From positions 1-49,844 of the forward strand of contig JAGNUG010000014.1 of NCBI GenBank assembly GCA_017987115.1: a stretch of DNA of 49,844 bases. The letters run 5' to 3'. This document shows positions 27,515 to 35,023 of this stretch, in pieces; position 1 is the first letter of the stretch, and each line of letters opens with the position of its first letter. The stretch comes from Flavobacteriales bacterium (GTDB taxonomy: Bacteria; Bacteroidota; Bacteroidia; Flavobacteriales_F; PHOS-HE28). Under the pieces are notes generated by a model. That model made no database searches and was not told the DNA's origin. It worked only from the letters and a program-made list of their open reading frames with translations. Made by a program: the position numbers and the translations under genes.

Positions 27515-28288
27515 ATGGGATTGAAAAAGGCTACCAGGCTCTGGTTGGAACATGTTGCGCGTTTCGGGATCCTTAAGGGAACACGGATCGTGCTATTAAA
27601 AAGTAGACGGTCTTCCGGATTGGCCACGATCTACCTTCCAGAAAACAATGGCCCGTTCCAACTTCGCTCCGGCACTTCGGACATGGCCATTTTCGATGAG
27701 ATCTTCTACAGCAAGTTCATTCCACGAAATGCCAGCTTCGACACCGTGATCGACTGCGGAGCAAACATTGGATGTACAGTGCGATACTGGACCATGCTTA
27801 ACCCAACTTGTAAAGTAATTGCTGTAGAACCAGGCAAAGAAAACTTCCGGATCCTACAGACGAACACGGCTGGAATGACAAAGGTGAACTGTGTGCTAGC
27901 TGGAATTTGGCCCGTTGAAGGTTTCTTACAATTGGACACGGAAGGGTTTGGGCATTCCGGTATCCAAACACGACCCGATGGATCCGGTGATACTCCCGCT
28001 GTAACAGTATCCGGACTTATGAAACAGTTCGGGATCGAGCGGGTCTCCTTGTTGAAGATCGATATCGAAGGTTCTGAACTGGAACTATTTTCAAGCGAAG
28101 ATCTTGGATGGATAGCTAAAGTGGATGCGATCGCGATCGAACTACATGACCATATGAGACCTGGCTGTGGTGATGCATTCTTCAAAGCGATAGCACCCTA
28201 TTCATGGAACTACGCCATTTATGGTTATACACTGGTCTGTTCCAAGATGAAGACCAATTTAATGGATACCGATACTTGGCCCTCTTGA
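27515..28288 (+). CDS. FkbM family SAM-dependent methyltransferase
   Basis: A 257-residue FkbM-type enzyme. The SAM motif is TVIDCGANIGCTVRYW, with acidic strand end VIAVEPGKENFRIL, and the FkbM hallmark VSLLKIDIEGSELELF. It is the second FkbM gene in the window and is not a close duplicate of the one at 3378: the N-terminal regions differ and this copy is 44 residues shorter. It lies between the epimerase and another methyltransferase gene (3 bases downstream), suggesting one operon that modifies a particular sugar. Confidence 0.88.
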   Translation: MGLKKATRLWLEHVARFGILKGTRIVLLKSRRSSGLATIYLPENNGPFQLRSGTSDMAIFDEIFYSKFIPRNASFDTVIDCGANIGCTVRYWTMLNPTCKVIAVEPGKENFRILQTNTAGMTKVNCVLAGIWPVEGFLQLDTEGFGHSGIQTRPDGSGDTPAVTVSGLMKQFGIERVSLLKIDIEGSELELFSSEDLGWIAKVDAIAIELHDHMRPGCGDAFFKAIAPYSWNYAIYGYTLVCSKMKTNLMDTDTWPS

Positions 28289-28291
28289 ATT

Positions 28292-28945
28292 ATGGCACTG
28301 CCCCTACTTAAGCCCATCTACCGCCTACTCAACGATCTACTTGGACGGGTGCGCCGCGCCCAATCGTCACGTATTCCACGAATTGAATTGCAGCAAAAGC
28401 ACATCCGGAACTTAAGGGTCGTACTTGATCGAAAAGCATTTTTGGAAGCCTTACCGAAGGGTGGCGTTGTGGCGGAAGCGGGAGTGGACCACGGCGACTT
28501 TTCGGAAATGATCCTGGCAATTACCGAACCGGAACGGTTGCATCTGATCGATGTTTGGTCCAGCGCTCGGTACCATGGTGGATTGGAAAAGATCGTGCGC
28601 GACAAATTCGCCAAAGAGATCAGCAGCGGTCAAGTGCAACTGGATCTTGGCCTATCAACAGATGTACTGCCTAAGTATAGAGATGGGGAATTTGACTGGA
28701 TCTACATTGATACAGATCACGGGTACACTGTAACAGCAGCCGAACTTGAATTGGCTAGGACAAAAGTGAGATCCGGAGGGATCCTGGCCGGTCATGATTT
28801 CAGCACATGCAATTGGGATGGCGGAGTGCGCTACGGTGTCGTCGAAGCCGTGCATGAATTCTGTGTGAAGTACGACTGGGAGCTGATCTTGCTCACCCAC
28901 GAGACCGATCGTTTTTTAAGCTTTGCGATCAGAAAAATAGCCTAA
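28292..28945 (+). CDS. Class I SAM-dependent methyltransferase (Methyltransf_24-like)
   Basis: A 217-residue methyltransferase with SAM motif VVAEAGVDHGDFSEMIL, strand LHLIDVW, then FDWIYIDTDHGYTVTAAELE and GGILAGHDF. These match Methyltransf_24-like enzymes that include many sugar O-methyltransferases. A basic N-terminus (LLGRVRRAQSSRIPR) precedes the domain and could contact the membrane. It is the last gene of the short rightward operon and ends 24 bases before the stop of the convergent flippase gene. Confidence 0.83.
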   Translation: MALPLLKPIYRLLNDLLGRVRRAQSSRIPRIELQQKHIRNLRVVLDRKAFLEALPKGGVVAEAGVDHGDFSEMILAITEPERLHLIDVWSSARYHGGLEKIVRDKFAKEISSGQVQLDLGLSTDVLPKYRDGEFDWIYIDTDHGYTVTAAELELARTKVRSGGILAGHDFSTCNWDGGVRYGVVEAVHEFCVKYDWELILLTHETDRFLSFAIRKIA

Positions 28946-28969
28946 AACTCTCACTACGGTTCGGCACAT

Positions 28970-30454
28970 TCAACCAACTACTTTCCCACGAATTTGTTGC
29001 GAGAACTCCATCAACTCCTTCATTAAGCCTAAAGCATATGCGGCAGGTAAGAACATTGCCGCCGCAACGGCCGTGCGCATGATCACACTCAGGTACGGGT
29101 TATCCAGCGTTGGTACGTATTGCATTACGCCCAATACACCGATGATCAACAACGCCACAAAAAGTGTTCGCCGATCAAACGGCCATAGACCGTAGCGTGA
29201 GTATAGGATCCATGTTCGGAAGACGTTCACCAACATCAACGACAGGAACGTGGCATACGCAGCGCCTACTATGCCCATGCTGCGGATGAAGAAGAAGTTA
29301 GCAACCAAATTCACGATCAACATGCCGATGCTGCTGATGGCATCCAACCGAAAGGACTTCGACATGCTGATGATGCCAACACCCAGTTGTACAGCACTCG
29401 TTAGCATATATGAAAGGCCAATGACCAAGGCCACTTGCGCTCCACCTGCATACTCCTCCGGAAGCAATGCGAACAGTCCGTCCAAACTGGTTACCATCAA
29501 TAAGAACAGGAAACCGCTGATGAGGAATTGCACGAGCGAGGAGGAACGATAAAGCATCTGGATCTTGGCGGTGTCGTTCTGCTTCCATGCGTCCGCAAGT
29601 ATCGGAACTGCGGCTTGTTGTAATGCGCGTGCAGGTGCCGCGATCACTGATCCAAAGTAGAAGGCTACCGCATAATGCGCGACGTATTTAAGGCCATCGC
29701 CTAGCAAGGCACCGATCATCAACTGGTCCATGTTACCCAGAATGATACCTGCCAAACTTGCAGAAAGCGTATAGCTACTGTACGTGAGCATGCTCTTACG
29801 CAAGCGTCGTGGTAACCACCGATGAGCCCAACCCAATTTGAAATGACCAGCTCTGTAAATGTCGAATACAAGGAGCAGCGTACTCAACAGGAAGATCCCT
29901 GTGTAGACCAGCATGAAGTCCGCAAAAGGCATCGGACGCCATGCTTGGAAACATATCAATCCCGTCTGGAGCAAGCGTAGAACGAATTCACGAATGAAAC
30001 TCGGTTGTACCGTGCGTTGAAGAGATCGACTGTAGCTGCGCAACAAAATGAAGTGTATCTCTGAGAACACGATCGGTAACAACAACCAACCATGGGTGAC
30101 GAAGAGTGCATTGCGATCAGAGAAAATATCCGCGAACACGCCTTGCATCATGCCCAATACCAACATGGTGATCAGCCCGATGGTGGTACCGAACAGCAGC
30201 AGCATTCCGAGCAGACCGCGATGGTCCTTCGCCGGATCGCGGAAATAAGGGAAGTACCGGATCACGGTATTCTCTGCACCGAGTTGTGCCACCTGCGCTG
30301 CAATGGTAGCTAGCGACACCAGAAGACGCGTTAGGCCGAATTGGTCGGCATCGAGCACCTTTGGGTACAGCAGAACCACATTCACAAAACCAAGCCCAAT
30401 GCCCAAGTAGGCGAGCAAGGTATTGAGGGTGGCTTGTCTGGCAATAATGCCCAT
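28970..30454 (-). CDS. Polysaccharide flippase (Wzx-like, MOP superfamily)
   Basis: A 494-residue protein with about 14 hydrophobic segments. The opening GIIARQATLNTLLAYLGI followed by LDADQFGLTRLL is typical of oligosaccharide flippases in Bacteroidota. ATG at 30454 is preferred to a TTG three codons upstream. It is the last gene of the operon DUF4834-YfhO-GT4-flippase and starts 56 bases after the GT4 stop. With the flippase at 6702 this gives two different export proteins in one window, either for two glycans or for different lipid-linked intermediates. Confidence 0.86.
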   Translation of the reverse strand: MGIIARQATLNTLLAYLGIGLGFVNVVLLYPKVLDADQFGLTRLLVSLATIAAQVAQLGAENTVIRYFPYFRDPAKDHRGLLGMLLLFGTTIGLITMLVLGMMQGVFADIFSDRNALFVTHGWLLLPIVFSEIHFILLRSYSRSLQRTVQPSFIREFVLRLLQTGLICFQAWRPMPFADFMLVYTGIFLLSTLLLVFDIYRAGHFKLGWAHRWLPRRLRKSMLTYSSYTLSASLAGIILGNMDQLMIGALLGDGLKYVAHYAVAFYFGSVIAAPARALQQAAVPILADAWKQNDTAKIQMLYRSSSLVQFLISGFLFLLMVTSLDGLFALLPEEYAGGAQVALVIGLSYMLTSAVQLGVGIISMSKSFRLDAISSIGMLIVNLVANFFFIRSMGIVGAAYATFLSLMLVNVFRTWILYSRYGLWPFDRRTLFVALLIIGVLGVMQYVPTLDNPYLSVIMRTAVAAAMFLPAAYALGLMKELMEFSQQIRGKVVG

Positions 30455-30510
30455 GGTGATCAAATGATCAGATAGTAAACTTCAATTCGTCAAAGGAAAC
30501 ACTGATCGGT

Positions 30511-31806
30511 TCATGATCCAACTCGTGCAGTTCGGGTCAATTGCTTCAGATGATCTGCTACTTCATTTGCCAATACTATTCGACTGTACTTGGATCGCTC
30601 GGGTCTATCTTCATTGATTGCGAGAAATAATGACCTGATCTTTTCCAACTCGATATCTGCAGCACTGCGCCCCACCAACAAACACCCCTCCCCCAACACC
30701 TTCGCAATATCGCCATCACTAGGCCCTACCGCCAAAATAGGGCGGCCTACACTGAGGTACTCGTACACCTTACCCGGCAATATCCCAGCGCTGTTCGGTG
30801 TGTCATTGATCGGTAGCAAAAGAACTCGGGCGCGTTGCATTTCGCGCATGGCTTCTTCGTGACTTAACCTGCCTAAGCGCTCGATATGATCGCCTAGACC
30901 AACGGCAGTGACGCTATCAATGATACTCAGATCCACAGGCCCAACGAACCGCAGTTTGAACCGCTTCGCGAATTCCGCGTCCGTCTTCACCAACTCGGCC
31001 AACTGTTTCCATAGTCCCGGACTGTCGCGCGTGGCGGACATGCTGCCGATGTGGACCAAGCTCCATGCATCATCCACAGGTACTGGTGGTGAGGGAACAT
31101 CATCCGGATCGTAGCCGTTGGTGATCACATCCACTTCGCGACCGCCAAGTGTTGCAAGATCCTTGGCCCAACTCCAACTTACGGTGATCACTTTATCCGC
31201 AGCCCGCAATACATCGCGCTCCAACCGATGGTGTTTTCGATCGGCCCATTTCGTTAGGGTGAGTTGTCCGTAATAATCAATATCGGTCCACGGATCACGG
31301 AAGTCGGCGATCCACATTATTCCTAAAGCGCGTTTCAGCCCAAGACCGATCAAATGCATGCTATGAGGTGGCCCGGTGGTGATGATGGCATCGACTGGGT
31401 GCTCCTTCAAATACCTCGTCAAGAAACTGATGCTCGGTTTCACCCACCATACACGCGCATCGGGGATGAACAGGTTTGAACGGATCCACAATGCCAGATC
31501 TTCTTTCCAACCCCGCTTGCCGCCTTCATTGAGAAATGCGGTCTGGACACGCTCTTCCTGCTTGCGACCGGTGAAGCGCTTGTAAAGCGAAAACGGTTCG
31601 GTGATCGGGTGCTTTATGACTTCCACCTCCGGCGCAATGTCCGTGAGCAGCGCTTGGTCCTCTGCGGTCAACTCAGGGTTCTCCGGTGTATAGATCACAG
31701 GTTGCCAACCATGTTGCGGAAGGTATTTGCTGAATTTCAACCATCGGTACACTCCGGCCCCTCCGTTCGGTGGCCAGTAGTACGTAATGATCAATACCCG
31801 CTTCAT
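30511..31806 (-). CDS. Glycosyltransferase family 4 protein
   Basis: A 431-residue GT-B glycosyltransferase. The N-terminus reads VLIITYYWPPNGGAGVYRW, a start typical of GT4 proteins that act on lipid-linked acceptors. The middle has ITTGPPHSMHLIGLGLKR and IADFRDPWTD, where a conserved FRDPW is seen. The donor side has VITNGYDPDD and KVYEYLSVGRPILAVGP. It overlaps the YfhO stop by 4 bases (ATGA). Donor and acceptor unknown. Confidence 0.9.
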   Translation of the reverse strand: MKRVLIITYYWPPNGGAGVYRWLKFSKYLPQHGWQPVIYTPENPELTAEDQALLTDIAPEVEVIKHPITEPFSLYKRFTGRKQEERVQTAFLNEGGKRGWKEDLALWIRSNLFIPDARVWWVKPSISFLTRYLKEHPVDAIITTGPPHSMHLIGLGLKRALGIMWIADFRDPWTDIDYYGQLTLTKWADRKHHRLERDVLRAADKVITVSWSWAKDLATLGGREVDVITNGYDPDDVPSPPVPVDDAWSLVHIGSMSATRDSPGLWKQLAELVKTDAEFAKRFKLRFVGPVDLSIIDSVTAVGLGDHIERLGRLSHEEAMREMQRARVLLLPINDTPNSAGILPGKVYEYLSVGRPILAVGPSDGDIAKVLGEGCLLVGRSAADIELEKIRSLFLAINEDRPERSKYSRIVLANEVADHLKQLTRTARVGS

Positions 31807-34658
31807 GCGGTCTTCTCTTCCTCTTCAGGATCGCTCAATGCCCTGCGCGCTTCCATGACCAATGCGCCCAACGCAAGCAACAGCACTAAACCACTACTGG
31901 CCATTGCAAATGGTCTGGAGGTATGGAACGGCTTGCTTTCGATCTTGAACACCACCGTATGTTCTCCAGCCGGAACGGCCATGGCGCGCAACACATAATC
32001 GGCACGTACATGTTCGGCAGGCACGCCATCGATGCTTGCTTTCCAATCCGGGCCGTACCAGATCTCGCTGAAGACCACTACCCCACCGCTGTTGCTCCGC
32101 ACGGTATAGGTGAGTTCGTTGGTGGCGTATTTCGTGAGTTCCACGCTGGAGCTAGGGTCCGGTTTCGCAGTGGTGCTCCCTAAGACTGCTTTGTATCGTT
32201 CATCTACTACTGCTGTGGTGCGCGGGTCGATGTTACCGAGCTCCATGATCTCCTCATTGCTGTTCGGCACCCACTTCAGCTGATCTACGAACCATCCGTT
32301 GCCGTATGCGTTGTTGTTGCGGATCGGTGCGCGTTCCGGACTATAGATCAAGTACCGCGTGTTGAGCATGTTCAAGACATGTTCATTGGCCAACAAGCTA
32401 TCCATTGCCGGCATGCTGGTGCCGCTCTGCAACATACCGATAACGCGCTGCATGCTCGGCGAAATGTGGAACTCGATCAGTTCTTGGTAACGTTTCAATT
32501 TTGCGCCGTGGTAACCACCCAAGCTGCGATGGAAGTAACTCACTTTGGTATCATTGAACGGATTGGCCAAGCCCAACACGCGGTAATCCGCATGTTTACG
32601 CAGACTGCTGAATCGTGCCCGCAATTCATCTTCCTTGCTTAGTGGTTTGATCCCACCTTGTTCAGCTTTGAGCCTTGCCATATTCGCATCGTGATCGGCT
32701 TGCGCAGCTGGTGACCATTCCGATTCCAAGATCGCTTTGTCGGCATCGTCCGGTGTGTATGGACGATCATACGCTACTTGATCCACCCATTGCACCAAGC
32801 GCCCACGCTCCTTCTCATTGTTCATGTAGCGCTTATCAACGGTCCATTGATCAACGAGGATCAATAGACCCAACCCAGCGATCAATACCGGAGCACCGAC
32901 TTTCTTCTTGCCGAACAGGTAGATCAATAGCGATGCCACCACTACAAATGCAAAACTGCGCATGGCATCTGCACGGAACATTCCGATCCGCACATCCTTC
33001 AAGCCATTAACGAACTGCAAAAGCTGCCCTTCCTGTTCCGGCGAGCTATCCATCTGCTCCGTGAACGACTCACGTTCCTGCTCGCTTACGAAGTTGAAGA
33101 TCGCATCCGGGTCCAACAGGAATGCGAACAGCAGCCCTGCGATCACTCCCATCCCGATCAACGAACGTTTCTGAACAGCGGGTGACCACCCTCCATTCTT
33201 TATCAACCGGTCCAAATAAAGTATTCCCAGAACCGGCGCGGCCAGCTCAACAATGACCAGTATGATGGTTACAGCGCGGAACTTGTTGTAACCGGGCACG
33301 TAGGTCAAGAAGAAATCCGTTAGCGGCATAAAATTCCTACCCCAGCTCAATAACAAGGTCAGGAACATGGCACTGAACAGGGCGTAGACCAATGCGTCAC
33401 GCATGAGGAACAACCCGACTACCAGGTACACGATCAGGAGTAAACCGGTGAGCACCGCAGCGTTCATTCCTGCTACCTCTGCAATACCGTCCGGTGAGTA
33501 AGGCGCAGCGTTCGAGATCTGGATCAAGACCATCAATAACACCAACGAACCCAGCATCCACCAACGCCCAAGACCTTCCGTCTGCAACAACATCAGGAGC
33601 ATCAATAGCATGATGATCGCACCAGCGTATTGCGGACCGGATGTACTGAGCTGATCGCCCCAGTAGCGGTTCATTTGCGAAATGTTCTTGCGGAACTGCT
33701 GCGGTGCATTGGCGAGGTCTTCCGGCGCTGTTCCGATCGCGCCCGTTGCGCCGCCCTTGGCATCGGGGATCAAAAGGGTGAATGACTCCTGCTTGCCATA
33801 GCTGTATTGTGTTACATAATCACGGTCCAACCCGCCAGTTCGGACGCTTTCCGCAGATAAGCCACTCGGAGTTATGGTCAACTCGCTTTTCCCACGGGTA
33901 CTGAACTTGCCGTATTCCAGCGTACTCCACAGCATTCCTATGTTGCACAGCAATGCCAACGTAACCGCCACCACACCGAGTCCGGACCGTTTCAGGAAAT
34001 CGGCCCCAGTGCCAGCACGGAATGCCCGCACAGCTTCAGCCAGTGCAAAGAGCACCAGGAGGATCGCCAAGTAATAGCTGACCTGAACGTGGTTCACCAT
34101 CACCTGTAGGCCCAAGAACAAGGCAAGCAAAGCGGCACCCAACAACATCCTACCGCGATAAAGCATGTAGGCACCCCCAAGCACCATGGGCATATACCCG
34201 ATGGCATTCGCCTTGCTCGTGTGTCCGGCAGGAAGGATCACGAAGAAGTAGGATGAGAATGCAAATGCGATCGCACCAACAACCGCCAACCAAGGGTTAA
34301 CATTCAGGATCCTTAGTAATATGAACATACCTAGCAAGTACAGGAACAGAAAGCTCGCAGGCCTTGGCAGAAAACCATGGAACATGGAGTCCGCATGCTT
34401 CAGCAAGTTCGCGCTCCAGATGACACTGATCTGATAGGCCGGCATTCCACTGAACATACTGCCGGTCCAAAGGGCTTCTTCACCGGTTTCGGCGCGATGC
34501 TCTTCCACCTCATGCGCCATCCCTTGCCATTGCTTTATATCGTGCTGGTTCAGTTGTTTACCTTCCAGTACGGGACTGAAATAGATCAGACTGAGCGCAT
34601 AGAACAGCGCTAAGGCTGCAACAACTGGGATAAAGCGTTTCCAGGGGATCGTGTTCAT
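31803..34658 (-). CDS. YfhO family membrane protein (GT-C-like)
   Basis: A very long (951 residue) membrane protein of the YfhO family, which is thought to act in glycosylation of envelope polymers: the Bacillus relative is implicated in lipoteichoic acid modification. There are about 12-13 hydrophobic segments between residues 8 and 570. After helix 1 comes LNQHDIKQWQGMAHE, the acidic loop expected of GT-C enzymes. Long periplasmic loops follow, and the C-terminal part has EIWYGPDWKASIDG, the family's late signature, then a final helix near 925. Gene order and the 4-base overlap with the next gene couple it to the glycosyltransferase. Confidence 0.9.
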   Translation of the reverse strand: MNTIPWKRFIPVVAALALFYALSLIYFSPVLEGKQLNQHDIKQWQGMAHEVEEHRAETGEEALWTGSMFSGMPAYQISVIWSANLLKHADSMFHGFLPRPASFLFLYLLGMFILLRILNVNPWLAVVGAIAFAFSSYFFVILPAGHTSKANAIGYMPMVLGGAYMLYRGRMLLGAALLALFLGLQVMVNHVQVSYYLAILLVLFALAEAVRAFRAGTGADFLKRSGLGVVAVTLALLCNIGMLWSTLEYGKFSTRGKSELTITPSGLSAESVRTGGLDRDYVTQYSYGKQESFTLLIPDAKGGATGAIGTAPEDLANAPQQFRKNISQMNRYWGDQLSTSGPQYAGAIIMLLMLLMLLQTEGLGRWWMLGSLVLLMVLIQISNAAPYSPDGIAEVAGMNAAVLTGLLLIVYLVVGLFLMRDALVYALFSAMFLTLLLSWGRNFMPLTDFFLTYVPGYNKFRAVTIILVIVELAAPVLGILYLDRLIKNGGWSPAVQKRSLIGMGVIAGLLFAFLLDPDAIFNFVSEQERESFTEQMDSSPEQEGQLLQFVNGLKDVRIGMFRADAMRSFAFVVVASLLIYLFGKKKVGAPVLIAGLGLLILVDQWTVDKRYMNNEKERGRLVQWVDQVAYDRPYTPDDADKAILESEWSPAAQADHDANMARLKAEQGGIKPLSKEDELRARFSSLRKHADYRVLGLANPFNDTKVSYFHRSLGGYHGAKLKRYQELIEFHISPSMQRVIGMLQSGTSMPAMDSLLANEHVLNMLNTRYLIYSPERAPIRNNNAYGNGWFVDQLKWVPNSNEEIMELGNIDPRTTAVVDERYKAVLGSTTAKPDPSSSVELTKYATNELTYTVRSNSGGVVVFSEIWYGPDWKASIDGVPAEHVRADYVLRAMAVPAGEHTVVFKIESKPFHTSRPFAMASSGLVLLLALGALVMEARRALSDPEEEEKTA

Positions 34659-34669
34659 AGGGTTCGGTT

Positions 34670-34924
34670 CTATTTGATCTCTTCGAAATCAGCGTCGGTT
34701 ATAGTGCCGTTCGTCACGGAACTATCCTTGTCCGGTGGAACGTTCTCAACCCGAATTTCGCCTTTCGGACGTTGATCCACTTGACGCCCAGAAGAGGAAA
34801 GTGTATTTCCACCTGATTGCTTGGTCGCATTGCGTTTCATCAACAACCTAAGGATCCACCACATGGCGATCAAAATGAGAATTGTGCGCAACGTGCCCGG
34901 CATACTAGCTTCGAAAGGGTCCAT
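34670..34924 (-). CDS. DUF4834-like small membrane protein
   Basis: An 84-residue protein with one hydrophobic helix at residues about 12-28 (RTILILIAMWWILRLLM) and a polar tail ending TDADFEEIK. Size, single helix and acidic end fit DUF4834, a family of unknown function known from Bacteroidota and often found beside YfhO. The start ATG is at 34924, and the YfhO gene begins 11 bases after its stop. A TAnnTTTG box lies just upstream (34935-34942). Confidence 0.7.
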   Translation of the reverse strand: MDPFEASMPGTLRTILILIAMWWILRLLMKRNATKQSGGNTLSSSGRQVDQRPKGEIRVENVPPDKDSSVTNGTITDADFEEIK

Positions 34925-34934
34925 CTGAAGCGGC

Positions 34935-34942
34935 CAAAGATA
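34935..34942 (-). promoter_or_regulatory. -7 promoter box (TATCTTTG) for the DUF4834 operon
   Basis: On the minus strand this reads TATCTTTG, a full match to TAnnTTTG, 10 bases before the ATG at 34924. No TTG was found at the usual -33 distance. It faces a second box on the plus strand at 34974-34981. Confidence 0.4.
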
Positions 34943-34973
34943 GTTCCGACCACTCAGCCACCTTGGATCGCCG

Positions 34974-34981
34974 TACCTTTG
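34974..34981 (+). promoter_or_regulatory. -7 promoter box (TACCTTTG) for the DEAD-box helicase gene
   Basis: TACCTTTG fits the TAnnTTTG consensus and lies 42 bases before the ATG at 35024, a usual leader length. A clear -33 TTG at the expected distance is lacking; the nearby TTG at about 34963 is too close. Confidence 0.45.
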
Positions 34982-35023
34982 CCGCCCAATACGCGCCCGG
35001 CGCGCAATTTTACCCCATTCGAC

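Noticed and set aside
34817-35023. N-terminal extension of the helicase frame
   Set aside because: It overlaps the divergent DUF4834 gene and precedes the normal Q-motif start at 35024.
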